A stretch of DNA of 64,000 nucleotides from Acidimicrobiales bacterium. GTDB lineage: Bacteria > Actinomycetota > Acidimicrobiia > Acidimicrobiales > Ilumatobacteraceae. The stretch spans positions 1 through 64,000 of the forward strand of contig JAURCL010000005.1 of NCBI GenBank assembly GCA_030828465.1. Reading direction: 5' to 3'. Shown piece after piece: positions 8,364 to 17,146 of this stretch. The position numbers and the translations under genes are program-made. The notes under the pieces are model-generated. The model saw only the letters and a list, made by a program, of their open reading frames with translations. It had not been told where the DNA came from and searched no databases. Position 1 is the first letter of the stretch. Each line of letters starts with the position of its first letter.

Positions 8364-8624
8364 TCAGGCCTTGTCGCCGATCACTCCGTCTCCGTCGAAA
8401 TCTTCGGTGAGGCAGACCTCGAGGCGACTCACCAGCGATTCGGGGAGGGCTTCATCACTGCACTTGCGGCGGATCGCCTCTTTGAGTTCGAGGTGGAACT
8501 CGAAAGCCTGCTGGCAGTCGGGGCAGGAGTCGAGGTGGTGGTGAACGTGGTGACGGACCTCGTCGGCGAGTTCGCCATCGAGGTAAGGCTCGAGCTCTCT
8601 CAGTGTGTCGGCGCAGTCTGACAT
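8364..8624 (-). CDS. rsrA: RsrA-type zinc anti-sigma factor (mycothiol system)
   Basis: An 86-aa ZAS-domain protein that would hold the SigR-like factor inactive until oxidation ejects zinc. Metal-site residues are C4, H30, C34 and C37. The spacing 26-4-3 is identical to Streptomyces RsrA (C11, H37, C41, C44), which strongly supports redox-switch function. The middle is His-rich (HHVHHHLDSCPDC). It lies 27 bases downstream of the sigma gene, the standard sigR-rsrA arrangement. It ends in an acidic tail. Confidence 0.92.
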   Translation of the reverse strand: MSDCADTLRELEPYLDGELADEVRHHVHHHLDSCPDCQQAFEFHLELKEAIRRKCSDEALPESLVSRLEVCLTEDFDGDGVIGDKA

Positions 8625-8651
8625 GAGGTCGGTTCCGTGATCTTCAGAGGC

Positions 8652-9212
8652 TCAGGCGGTGAGCCCTTTCTCCTGTGCGTACTCGTACAACTCGCGTTGC
8701 ATCGCCTTTCTTCCCCGATGCAACCTCGACATGACGGTCCCGATAGGTACGTCGAGCATTTCGGCGATCTCCCGGTAGGCGAATCCCTCCACGTCGGCGA
8801 GGAGCACCGGGAGACGAAAGCTCTCTGGGAGGTTCTCCAAGGCAGTCTTCACCTCGTCGTCGGTGAAGAGGTCGAGGAACTGCTCCTCGGCGGAGAGCGA
8901 GGCCGCTGCCGACTCCATCGAGGGCACGCGTCGATAGAGGTACATGTCCTCTACATCGGCGAGATCGGATTCATCGGGCCGGCGCTGGGCTGCCCGGTAG
9001 CGATTGATGTAGACGTTCGTGAGGATCCGGAAGAGCCAGGCCCGAAGGTTCGTACCCTCGGTGAAGGTGTGGAAGCTCCGGTAGCCGCGCAGCATCGTCT
9101 CCTGCACGAGGTCCTCGGCGTCGGCGCGGTTCCGGGTCATCCGGAGGGCGGCGGAGTAGAGCTGAGGAGCAAACTCCATCGCGGTGGCGGCGAAGTCGGT
9201 TCGGTCGGCCAC
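8652..9212 (-). CDS. sigR: SigR/SigH-family ECF sigma factor (thiol-oxidative stress)
   Basis: A 186-aa ECF sigma factor. Region 2 runs through [17 protein letters not shown] and [19 protein letters not shown]. Region 4 contains [20 protein letters not shown] and the [20 protein letters not shown]. Start is a GTG at 9212; the same frame runs open upstream through the fcl gene, which is a shadow. It is paired with rsrA just downstream. Known members direct thioredoxin, mycothiol and protein-quality-control genes from GGGAAT/GTT promoters. No SigR-type promoter could be placed immediately upstream because fcl ends 10 bases before the start. Confidence 0.92.
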   Translation of the reverse strand: MADRTDFAATAMEFAPQLYSAALRMTRNRADAEDLVQETMLRGYRSFHTFTEGTNLRAWLFRILTNVYINRYRAAQRRPDESDLADVEDMYLYRRVPSMESAAASLSAEEQFLDLFTDDEVKTALENLPESFRLPVLLADVEGFAYREIAEMLDVPIGTVMSRLHRGRKAMQRELYEYAQEKGLTA

Positions 9213-9222
9213 TGACTCGAAA

Positions 9223-10224
9223 CTAGCGGGGAGCCCCCGCGCGGTCGAAGCCGCGGAGCGACTCGCTCCCTGAGGTGGCTTCGTTGAGGAACCACGAGTA
9301 GGTGTCGGCGAGGCCGGATTCGAGGTCGATCGAGGGATCCCAGCCGAGACCGCGAAGGCGGGTGACGTCGAGGAGCTTCCTTGGCGTGCCGTCGGGCTTG
9401 GTGGTGTCCCAGATGAGTTCGGCTCCAGGGTTGACGATGCGCTGGACGGTCTCGGCGAGCTCCCGGATGGAGAGATCAACCCCGGTGCCGACGTTGATGT
9501 GCGAGTCGTCGCTGTAGTTCTCGAGGAGGAAGAGACAGGCCCGGGCGAGATCGTCGACGTGGAGGAACTCACGGAACGCAGATCCGGTTCCCCACACCTC
9601 AACCCGGTTCGGCGCGCCGCTGGTCTCGGCCTCGACACGGGCGTCGTGGAACTTGCGAATGAGGGCTGGGATGACGTGGGAGGAGGCGAGGTCGAAGTTG
9701 TCTCCGGGGCCGTAGAGATTGGTCGGCATGGCCGAGATGAAGTCGGAGCCGTACTGGCGCCGGTAGGCCTGGCAGAGCTTGATCCCAGCGATCTTGGCGA
9801 TCGCGTACCACTCGTTGGTCGACTCGAGGGGTCCGGTGAGCAACTGATCCTCAGTGATCGGCTGGGTCGCATGGCGGGGGTAGATGCACGATGACCCGAG
9901 GTAGAGCAACTTCTCGGTGCCCACCTCGTGAGCGGCGTGCACGACCGTGCCGTGGATCATCATGTTGTCGTAGATGAACTCGGCGGGGCGCGTGCTGTTG
10001 GCGAGGATGCCGCCGACTGTTCCGGCGACGAGCATGACGTAGCGCGGACGGTTTGCCTTGAACCAGTGCGAGACCTCGGCCTGGTTCCTCAGGTCGACCT
10101 GGTCTCGGGTGGCCGTCAGGATGTTGTCGAAGCCCTCGGCCTCGAGGAGCCGGACGATCGCCGATCCGACGAGTCCCCCGTGCCCGGCCACGTAGATCGG
10201 GGCGGATCGCTCGATTACTGCCAT
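9223..10224 (-). CDS. fcl: GDP-L-fucose synthase (GDP-4-keto-6-deoxymannose epimerase/reductase)
   Basis: A 333-aa extended SDR. The NADP-binding motif is GHGGLVGS (14-21). The catalytic YxxxK is Y140/K144 (WYAIAK), with the SSCIYP serine just before (111-115). The [10 protein letters not shown] and EFLHVDDLA motifs are characteristic of GDP-fucose synthase. It converts GDP-4-keto-6-deoxy-D-mannose to GDP-L-fucose for cell-surface glycans. The partner gmd gene is not in the window. It lies immediately upstream of sigR on the same strand, which may place sigR in its transcript. Confidence 0.9.
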   Translation of the reverse strand: MAVIERSAPIYVAGHGGLVGSAIVRLLEAEGFDNILTATRDQVDLRNQAEVSHWFKANRPRYVMLVAGTVGGILANSTRPAEFIYDNMMIHGTVVHAAHEVGTEKLLYLGSSCIYPRHATQPITEDQLLTGPLESTNEWYAIAKIAGIKLCQAYRRQYGSDFISAMPTNLYGPGDNFDLASSHVIPALIRKFHDARVEAETSGAPNRVEVWGTGSAFREFLHVDDLARACLFLLENYSDDSHINVGTGVDLSIRELAETVQRIVNPGAELIWDTTKPDGTPRKLLDVTRLRGLGWDPSIDLESGLADTYSWFLNEATSGSESLRGFDRAGAPR

Positions 10225-10279
10225 GGCCGCGAGGCTAACGAGTCGGGAGGACTGGCCCGACAGATGCCCTTTCTGGGGG

Positions 10280-10984
10280 TCAGTCGAGTTGGGCGAACTC
10301 GAAGTGGAGGTGCGCGATCACGCGGGTCGTGAAGTCATCGCGAAGCGAGGCGAGCAGGGCCGGATACTGCGCGGAGAGCGACTTCGATCCCGGGTGATTT
10401 CCGGTGAGGAACGTCGCAGCACCGAGGGCGGACAGCGCGACGAACGCGGTGAGGTCGGCGAACTCGGGCCGGTAGAGCGGATCGTCAGCGGTCAACTCAT
10501 GGTTGATCGGATGCCCGTGGTAGAGCGCTGCGACTGTCGCCGACAGCCCACCCATGTCTGCGATGGTGATCTCAGAGACCCGAGCTTCGAACTCCTGGTT
10601 CAGGATCTCGCCGACCGGGTCGAGGACGTGCGTGTAGTTGAGCATCGAGTCGATGCCCGGGTGCGCGGTGGTCCAGTCGAAGCGGTACCTGAATCGGGCC
10701 CGGAACTGATCCTCGGCACTTGAGGTCACGGCGAAGGTGACCGCGTTCATTCCCTCGACGAGTTTGGCGTGCTCGTGCACCACCGCTTCGGCGAGGAGGC
10801 GGTCGCGGCCACCAAAGTGGTAGTTCACGAGGGCAGGGGAGAGATCGAGTTCCTCGCAGATGTCGGCGAGCACGACCGCGCGCGGACCTCGGATGGCCAA
10901 TTGCGCGCCGACGGCGTCGAGCAGGGTCTGTCGAGCGTCGCCGTAGCGGATTCCCTCCCGACCAGTGGTCGTCGAACGAGCCAT
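10280..10984 (-). CDS. TetR-family transcriptional regulator
   Basis: A 234-aa protein. An N-terminal TetR HTH covers about residues 18-65 (LLDAVGAQLAIRG, then VVLADICEELDLSPALVNYHFGGRD), with the SxxxxxxYHFxxRDxL signature of the recognition helix. It is followed by an alpha-helical ligand-binding domain without recognisable subfamily motifs. It lies 55 bases upstream of fcl on the same strand and just downstream of a tRNA-Thr gene. The ligand and targets are unknown. Confidence 0.88.
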   Translation of the reverse strand: MARSTTTGREGIRYGDARQTLLDAVGAQLAIRGPRAVVLADICEELDLSPALVNYHFGGRDRLLAEAVVHEHAKLVEGMNAVTFAVTSSAEDQFRARFRYRFDWTTAHPGIDSMLNYTHVLDPVGEILNQEFEARVSEITIADMGGLSATVAALYHGHPINHELTADDPLYRPEFADLTAFVALSALGAATFLTGNHPGSKSLSAQYPALLASLRDDFTTRVIAHLHFEFAQLD

Positions 10985-11033
10985 ACGAGAACAGTACCTG
11001 AGATCCGCTGGCCTGTCTGGAGGAGCGAAACGC

Positions 11034-11109
11034 TGGAGCCCGGGATGAGAATCGAACTCACGACCTACGCATTACGAGTGCGTTGCTCTACCGACTGAGC
11101 TACCCGGGC
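11034..11109 (-). tRNA. tRNA-Thr (anticodon CGT)
   Basis: Read on the minus strand, the cloverleaf is complete. A GCCCGGG acceptor stem pairs with CCCGGGC. A GCTC/GAGC D stem is followed by a 5-bp anticodon stem ACGCA/TGCGT closing a CTCGTAA loop with anticodon CGT (11074-11076). A GTGAG/CTCAT T stem encloses TTCGATT. The CCA end is encoded (11034-11036). It lies between holB and the TetR gene, reading the same way. Confidence 0.96.
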
Positions 11110-11153
11110 GACGGCCGCCGATGCTACCGAGAGGTCGTGCCACCGGCACGGGC

Positions 11154-12197
11154 TCACGGCAGAGGCAACGACCAGACCAGTCGCTGGAGGGCGAGCGTCG
11201 AGTTGGCGTTGCGACCGAGCGACGAGATGGTCGCCTGGATCGCGGAGACGGCCCTGGCCGCGTCGGCGGTCGACACGCGCTCGCCGACCGCGGCATCCCG
11301 GTAGGCGCCGGCCATCGCCGAGAGCCCCGACCGGAGTTCATCGGTCGTGAACCGTCGAAGCTCGCGTTTGTGGCGCTCTTCGAGTTGTTTTCGGCCGCTG
11401 CCCCTCGCACCGACCCGCTCGATCCGCTCCTGCAGGTCGGCGGCTTCGGTCGCCTGCCGCGCTTTCAGCGGCTCGGCCGCGCGGTCGATCAACTGCTCGA
11501 CACGGTCGACGAAGGCGAGTGCCGCACGACCTGAGCCATCGAGCGTCTCGAGAACCGAGGCGAACGCGGCTCGTCGCTCGGCGACCTCGGGATCGCCCGC
11601 CAGCACTCTCGCTCGCTCGAGGTCGCCGGCGGCGCCGGCGGACACGATCTCAGCGAGGTTCTGGTCGACACCCTCAGCGATGAGTCGATCGCGGATGACC
11701 GCATCGGGGATGGTGGCGAAGTCCACCCGCACACACCGAGAGGCGATGGTCACCAGCGAGGTGGGGACCGACTCCGCGAGGATGACGAAGCGAGTCGACT
11801 CCGGTGGTTCCTCGACGGTCTTGAGGAGCCGTCCGGCGGCGATTTCTGACAGCAGGTGGAACTCGTGGAGCATCATGACCTTCGACGTTCCCTCGACCGG
11901 GCTGAGCCAGGCCTGCTCGTTGATCCACTCCGCCTGATCGCGATCGATCGCCGCGCCAACCCGCTCGACCTCCCGGCAGTCGGGGTGCTCCCCGGCCATG
12001 ACCAGTCGGGCATCTCGGCCCTCGGCGTCGTCGGAGCCGGTGAGGAGCATCGCGGCGAACGCCCGAGCGGCCCGCTCCACCGTCGATCCGTGGGGGCCGA
12101 CCAGCAGGTAGGCGTGCACTGGGTCCGCTGCGGCGCGCCGCAGTCGCTCGACTGCGCGGTCCTGACCGACGACGTCGTCCCAGACCGACGACGTCAC
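11154..12197 (-). CDS. holB: DNA polymerase III delta' subunit (clamp-loader AAA+ protein)
   Basis: A 347-aa clamp-loader-like protein starting at GTG 12197, which overlaps the tmk stop (GTGA). The order SVWDDVVGQDRAVERLRRA, then HAYLLVGPHGS, then KTVEEPPESTRFVIL and the SRC sensor motif is that of delta'/tau subunits. The Walker A is not functional (GPHGSTVERA, no GKT), as is common in delta'. The Cys residues of the zinc module are not all present. The C-terminal segment is helical and charged. tmk-holB pairing is standard in bacteria. Confidence 0.88.
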   Translation of the reverse strand: MTSSVWDDVVGQDRAVERLRRAAADPVHAYLLVGPHGSTVERAARAFAAMLLTGSDDAEGRDARLVMAGEHPDCREVERVGAAIDRDQAEWINEQAWLSPVEGTSKVMMLHEFHLLSEIAAGRLLKTVEEPPESTRFVILAESVPTSLVTIASRCVRVDFATIPDAVIRDRLIAEGVDQNLAEIVSAGAAGDLERARVLAGDPEVAERRAAFASVLETLDGSGRAALAFVDRVEQLIDRAAEPLKARQATEAADLQERIERVGARGSGRKQLEERHKRELRRFTTDELRSGLSAMAGAYRDAAVGERVSTADAARAVSAIQATISSLGRNANSTLALQRLVWSLPLP

Positions 12198-12802
12198 AGC
12201 CCGAGGCGCTCTGAGACGACGGACCGGATGATGGACTCGACCTCGTCCTTGGGAAGGAGGCCGTCGATGACCACCCATCGTGAGGGGTCCCGCTCTGCTA
12301 GTTCGGCGAATCCCTCGGCGACCCGTCGATGAAAGTCGGCCCCGGCGCGCTCGAAGCGGTCGAGGTCGCGCTTGCGGAGTCGGATCTCCATCTCCTCGGC
12401 GGGAACAGCGATCAGCACGACGAGATCGGGGAGGGTGTCGCCGACCGCCCAGGAGTTCACCTGAAGCACCTCGTTCATCCCGAGCTGCCGGCCGGCGCCC
12501 TGATAAGCGAGCGAGGAGTACACGGATCGGTCACTCACCACATGCCGTCCCGACGCGAGAGCAGGACGCACCACCTGGGCGAGATGCTGAGCTCGATCGG
12601 CGGCAACGATGAGCGTCTCAGCGCGCTCGTCGAGGTCATCGACCTCGACATCGTGGAGGATGCTTCGGAGTCGCTCACCGATCGCGGTGCCCCCGGTCTC
12701 TCGGGTGAGCACGGCGTCGAGGGAGGCGGCGAGACGAGTGGCGTGGGTGCTCTTCCCGCACCCCTCAGAACCCTCGAAGGCGATGTAGCGGGGGCTCGTC
12801 AC
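12194..12802 (-). CDS. tmk: Thymidylate kinase
   Basis: A 202-aa dTMP kinase converting dTMP to dTDP with ATP. Visible are the P-loop FEGSEGCGKST (9-19), the DRSVYSSLAYQG motif that positions dTMP, and a LID region with RKRDLDRFERAG. The start ATG at 12802 follows topA by 21 bases on the same strand. It overlaps holB by 4 bases. Length and motif order are normal for the family. Confidence 0.95.
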   Translation of the reverse strand: MTSPRYIAFEGSEGCGKSTHATRLAASLDAVLTRETGGTAIGERLRSILHDVEVDDLDERAETLIVAADRAQHLAQVVRPALASGRHVVSDRSVYSSLAYQGAGRQLGMNEVLQVNSWAVGDTLPDLVVLIAVPAEEMEIRLRKRDLDRFERAGADFHRRVAEGFAELAERDPSRWVVIDGLLPKDEVESIIRSVVSERLGL

Positions 12803-12823
12803 GAGGCCAATGTAGACGGGGGC

Positions 12824-15511
12824 TTAGTCGGCGTCGCCGGAAGCGCGCTTGCCCCCGGCATTCTTCGCCGGGCTTTTTCTCGCCGCGGACTTCTTCGCTC
12901 CCGTTTTCTTGGCGGTCTTCTTCGAAGCAGCCTTCTTCGGGGCGGCCTTTTTGGCACCCTTCTTCGCGGGAGCCTGCTCGCGCCGGATGGCGAGCAGTTC
13001 GAAGGCCCGCTCGGGAAGCATGTCCTCGATGCGATCACCCTTGCCGATCGAGGCGTTCGTCTCGCCATCGGTCACGTAGACGCCGAAGCGACCGTCTCGG
13101 GCGACGACCTTGCGCCCGGACACCGGATCGTCACCGAACTCCCGGAGAGGACCGGCGGCGGCCATCGATCGTCCAGCGCGCTTGAACACCTTCGGGAGCT
13201 CGAAGATCCGCACCGCCTCGTCGAGGGTGATGGTGAGCAGTTGGTGCTCGGAGTCGATCGAGCGGAAATCGCGACCCTTCACGACATACGGTCCGTATCG
13301 ACCGTTGTCGGCACGGATCTCCTCACCGTCGTTGGGGTCGAGTCCGAGCACCCGTGGAAGGGTGAGCAGCCGCTCGGCGTCCTCCATGGTGATGTGCTCG
13401 AGGGACATCGAGGCAAACAGGCTGGTCATCCGAGGCTTGTCCATGCCCGGCGGCGGAGCGTCCGGCGTGCCCCACTGCACGTAGGGGCCGTAGCGGCCAT
13501 TCTTCGCGAACACGGGGAGACCGTCGAGTTCGCCGATCGGCTCATCGCTCTTGGGAAGCGACAGGAGGCGGAGCGCCTCGGCGAGGGTGAGCTCGTCGGG
13601 GGCGAGGGTGTCCGGAATCGACGCGGTGTCCTCTCCGCGCTTCACATACGGCCCATAACGACCGGGTTTCGCCACGACCTCGTTGCCGTCCTCGTCGACA
13701 CCGATCGGGAAGGTGTTGATCCTCGCGGCATCGATCTGGTCGAGGTTCTCCTCGACGAGAGTCTTGAGGCCGGGCAGGTCGTCAGACCCGAAGTAAAACC
13801 GCTGGAGCCACTGGTCCTTGTGTCGCGATCCGTCAGCGATGCCGTCGAGGTCTTCCTCGATCTTGGCGGTGAGCTCGTAGTCGACGAGATCGTCGAAGTG
13901 CTGCTCGAGCAGGCCGACGACCGCGAACGCCGTCCAGGTCGGGACGAGAGCCTGCCCCTTCTTCCAGACGTAGCCGCGATCCTGCACCGTCTGGATGATC
14001 GATGCCCACGTTGACGGCCGGCCGATGCCGAGCTCCTCGAGGCGCTTCACGAGACTGGCCTCGGTGAACCGCGCCGGGGGCGAGGTGTTGTGCCCCTCGG
14101 CGGTGAGATCGGCGACCGGTACTGGGTCGCCGACGGTGAGTTCAGGGAGGAGCACGTCGTCGCCGGCCTTGCTCTGGTCGTCGCCGTCGGTCGGGGTGCT
14201 GTCGAGCACCGCTCGGTGACCGGGGAACGTGATCGTGGTTCCGCTCGCGGCGAAGAGGCAGTCGGTCGCGTCATCGGTGGTCGCCCCACCGATCCGCACG
14301 CTGACGGTGACACCGCGGGCGTCAGCCATCTGCGAAGCGAGGGTCCGCTGCCAGACGAGCGTGTAGAGGGCGAGTTGTTGGCGGTCCCGGATCTCTCCTG
14401 AGACCGACTTCGGCGAGCGGAAGGGGGTGGTCGGCCGGATCGCCTCGTGGGCCTCCTGAGCGTTCTTCGACTTCGAGGAGTACTGCTTCGGAGCGTCGGA
14501 GAGGTAGCTCGCCCCATACTCAGCCTCGACCGCGACGCGTGTCGCCGCGAGCGCCTCGTCGGAGAGGACGACGTTGTCGGTCCTCATATAGGTGATGAAG
14601 CCCTGCTCGTAGAGACCTTGGGCCAGCCGCATCACCTGCGAGGAGGAGAGCCTCAGTCGACGTCCGGCCTCCTGCTGGAGCGTCGAGGTCATGAACGGAG
14701 CCTTCGGAGATGAGCGATACGGCTTCTCCTCGACCGAGCGAACCGAGACGTCTGCCGCGGAGAGCCCCAACGCCAAGCGTCGCGCCTCCGCCTCGTCGAG
14801 TACCCGCACGCGCTCGTCGGCCCGTCCTGCCGCGTCGAAGTCGCGGCCGGTCGCCACCCGGACGCCGTCGACCTCGAGAAGGCGGGCGGTGAAGGCTGGG
14901 GCGGTGGCGGTGAGCAACTCGAGATCCCAGTAGCCGGCGGAGACGAAGGCGATCCGCTCGCGCTCGCGCTCGACGATGAGTCGAATCGTCGGGCTCTGAA
15001 CGCGCCCGGCGGATAGACCTCGGTTCACCTTGCGCCAGAGGATCGGCGAGACCTCGTAGCCGTAGAGCCGGTCGAGGATGCGACGGGTCTCGGCCGCATC
15101 GACGAGGCCGTAATCAATGCCGCGAGGGTTCTCAACCGCGTGATCGATCGCAGCGCGCGTGATCTCGTGGAACACCATTCGCTTCACCGGCACCTTCGGC
15201 TTCAGGTACTCGAGGAGATGCCAGCTGATGGCTTCGCCCTCGCGGTCCTCATCGGTCGCGAGATAGAGCTCGCTGGCGTCCTTGAGCGCCGCGCGGAGAT
15301 CGCGAATCACCTGCTTGCCGCGCTCGGTCAACTCGTAGGTCGGTTTGAACCCGTTGTCGACGTCAACCGCGAGACCTTTGGAGGGGAGGTCGGCGACATG
15401 GCCGACCGAGGCCCGCACATCGAACTCGTCGCCCAGGAAGCGGGCGATCGTCTTCGCCTTCGCTGGTGACTCGACGATCACGAGCGGGCGACCGGATGCG
15501 GTGGAGGCCAT
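12824..15511 (-). CDS. topA: DNA topoisomerase I
   Basis: An 895-aa type IA topoisomerase that relaxes negative supercoils. The N-terminal TOPRIM domain has the catalytic Glu of VIVESPAKAK and the acidic triad ATDEDREGE (about 85-93). The active-site Tyr is Y308 in FITYMRTDN. The C-terminal part lacks zinc-finger Cys clusters and instead has four GRYGPYV-type repeats, as in other actinobacteria. It ends in a long Lys/Ala-rich tail with repeated KKAA units that probably binds DNA. ATG 15511 was chosen because residues upstream do not fit the family. Confidence 0.96.
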   Translation of the reverse strand: MASTASGRPLVIVESPAKAKTIARFLGDEFDVRASVGHVADLPSKGLAVDVDNGFKPTYELTERGKQVIRDLRAALKDASELYLATDEDREGEAISWHLLEYLKPKVPVKRMVFHEITRAAIDHAVENPRGIDYGLVDAAETRRILDRLYGYEVSPILWRKVNRGLSAGRVQSPTIRLIVERERERIAFVSAGYWDLELLTATAPAFTARLLEVDGVRVATGRDFDAAGRADERVRVLDEAEARRLALGLSAADVSVRSVEEKPYRSSPKAPFMTSTLQQEAGRRLRLSSSQVMRLAQGLYEQGFITYMRTDNVVLSDEALAATRVAVEAEYGASYLSDAPKQYSSKSKNAQEAHEAIRPTTPFRSPKSVSGEIRDRQQLALYTLVWQRTLASQMADARGVTVSVRIGGATTDDATDCLFAASGTTITFPGHRAVLDSTPTDGDDQSKAGDDVLLPELTVGDPVPVADLTAEGHNTSPPARFTEASLVKRLEELGIGRPSTWASIIQTVQDRGYVWKKGQALVPTWTAFAVVGLLEQHFDDLVDYELTAKIEEDLDGIADGSRHKDQWLQRFYFGSDDLPGLKTLVEENLDQIDAARINTFPIGVDEDGNEVVAKPGRYGPYVKRGEDTASIPDTLAPDELTLAEALRLLSLPKSDEPIGELDGLPVFAKNGRYGPYVQWGTPDAPPPGMDKPRMTSLFASMSLEHITMEDAERLLTLPRVLGLDPNDGEEIRADNGRYGPYVVKGRDFRSIDSEHQLLTITLDEAVRIFELPKVFKRAGRSMAAAGPLREFGDDPVSGRKVVARDGRFGVYVTDGETNASIGKGDRIEDMLPERAFELLAIRREQAPAKKGAKKAAPKKAASKKTAKKTGAKKSAARKSPAKNAGGKRASGDAD

Positions 15512-15615
15512 GGGAGCGGTGAGTGTGCCCCGATGCCGGGTCGAGACCAACACGGGGTCACGCCGGTCGGGGGCACGGATGGAGCAATGATGCCGGCGCT
15601 CGTAGTGTCCGAGAC

Positions 15616-17124
15616 GTGGCGACCGACACCGTCTGGGTTCTCGGCGACCAACTCGATGAACGCCTCGCACACCTCGCGGATCGCGATCCGACCGCGACCA
15701 CCGTGCTCATGGTGGTGTCGAGGTCGAAACTGGCATCGAGACGCTGGGGTCGACAGCGCGCCCACTTCTATGTCGCCTCGATGCGGCGGTTCGCGGAGCG
15801 TCTCCGCAACCTCGGATTCACCGTCGACTGGAGGGTGGCCCACTCGATGCGCGCGGGACTCGATGCGCACATCGCCGACTACGGTCCGCGCGCCGTCGTC
15901 GCGATGGAGCCAGCCAACCGGGCGGGCTCCGACCTGCTCGACCGGCTCGGCGTCCGGCTGATCCCCTCCGACCAATTTCTCTGCCACCGCGACGAGTTCC
16001 GCGCGTGGGCCGCGGAGCACCGGCGACGAGACGGGTCGCTGCTGATGGAGGACTTCTACCGCTGGCAACGACGGCGACTGGGAATCCTGATCGAGGAGGA
16101 CGGGTCGCCAGTTGGAGGTCGATGGAACCTCGACGAGGAGAACCGACTGCCACCTCCCGCCGACGGGGGACAGTGGCCTGAGGCGCCGCTCGATCAACCC
16201 GATGCGATCGATGCCGAGGTCGATGAGATCTTGTCGGGCTTCAACCTCAGCGGTGGGAAGTGGAACGGGCTGTGGGCCACCGACCGCGAGGGGGCGCTCC
16301 GGCGACTCGCTCACTTCGTTACCGAGGCCCTACCGGGCTTCGGACCCTATGAGGACGCGGTGGTCAGCCATCACCGGCATCTCAACCACTCGATGCTGAG
16401 CCCGTACCTCAACAACGGTCTCCTCCACCCGCGAGAGGTGGTGGAGGCGGTGCTGGCGGCAAATCGCGACGGCGGCATCCCACTCAACTCGGTGGAGGGC
16501 ATCATCCGGCAAATCATCGGCTGGCGCGAGTACATCGCCGGCCTCTACTGGACGAACGATCCCGACTACATCGACGCCAACCACTTCGGGAACACGATGG
16601 AGGTACCGCCGGCACTCCTCGGAACAGCGACGAACATGAACTGCGTATCCCACGTCGCTCGCTGGGTGGCCGAGGACGGGTGGACCCATCACATCCCGCG
16701 ACTCATGGTGATCGCGAATCTCGCGACGCTCGCCGGTGTGCGGCCGCGCGCTCTAGTCGACTGGATGTGGGAGTCCTTCGTCGATGGAGCCGAATGGGTG
16801 ATGGTGCCGAATGTCGTCGGCATGGGCATGTACGCCGATGGTGGGGCGATGAGCACCAAGCCCTACGTCGCCGGAGGGAACTACCTGTCGAAGATGACCG
16901 ACTTCTGCGGATCCTGCGCTTTCGACCGTCGACGCCGCACCGGCGATGACGCCTGCCCCTTCACCACCCTCTACTGGGACTTCCTCGACCGTCACCGGGA
17001 TCTGCTCGCCGGAAACCACCGACTGGCCCGCGTGTACGCGAACCTCAATCGCCTGTCGGATATCGACGACGTCCGGGAACGCGCGGTCGAGGTCCGAGGG
17101 CGACTCGCCACTGGGACCCTGTGA
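15616..17124 (+). CDS. FeS-type bacterial cryptochrome/photolyase (PhrB-like, (6-4) type)
   Basis: A 502-aa protein of the iron-sulfur bacterial cryptochrome/photolyase group, starting at GTG 15616. It opens WVLGDQLDERLAHL. The FAD region contains SPYLNNGLLHPREV and GIIRQIIGWREYIAGLYW. The four cluster Cys fall at 343, 431, 434 and 447, exactly seven positions before C350, C438, C441 and C454 of Agrobacterium PhrB. The expected role is light-driven repair of (6-4) photoproducts or light sensing, in the cytoplasm. It is divergent from topA across 104 bases and 22 bases upstream of rsgA. Confidence 0.92.
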   Translation: MATDTVWVLGDQLDERLAHLADRDPTATTVLMVVSRSKLASRRWGRQRAHFYVASMRRFAERLRNLGFTVDWRVAHSMRAGLDAHIADYGPRAVVAMEPANRAGSDLLDRLGVRLIPSDQFLCHRDEFRAWAAEHRRRDGSLLMEDFYRWQRRRLGILIEEDGSPVGGRWNLDEENRLPPPADGGQWPEAPLDQPDAIDAEVDEILSGFNLSGGKWNGLWATDREGALRRLAHFVTEALPGFGPYEDAVVSHHRHLNHSMLSPYLNNGLLHPREVVEAVLAANRDGGIPLNSVEGIIRQIIGWREYIAGLYWTNDPDYIDANHFGNTMEVPPALLGTATNMNCVSHVARWVAEDGWTHHIPRLMVIANLATLAGVRPRALVDWMWESFVDGAEWVMVPNVVGMGMYADGGAMSTKPYVAGGNYLSKMTDFCGSCAFDRRRRTGDDACPFTTLYWDFLDRHRDLLAGNHRLARVYANLNRLSDIDDVRERAVEVRGRLATGTL

Positions 17125-17146
17125 CTCGCAGCGGTACCGTTCGGGT

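Noticed and set aside
9213-9872. Upstream extension of the sigR frame
   Set aside because: The extra sequence is Ser/Arg/Pro-rich and lies inside fcl; the sigma domain begins at GTG 9212.
12329-14014. A 561-codon open frame on the plus strand
   Set aside because: It is antisense to tmk and topA, both strongly supported by motifs; its translation is low-complexity and follows the third-position bias of the genes opposite.
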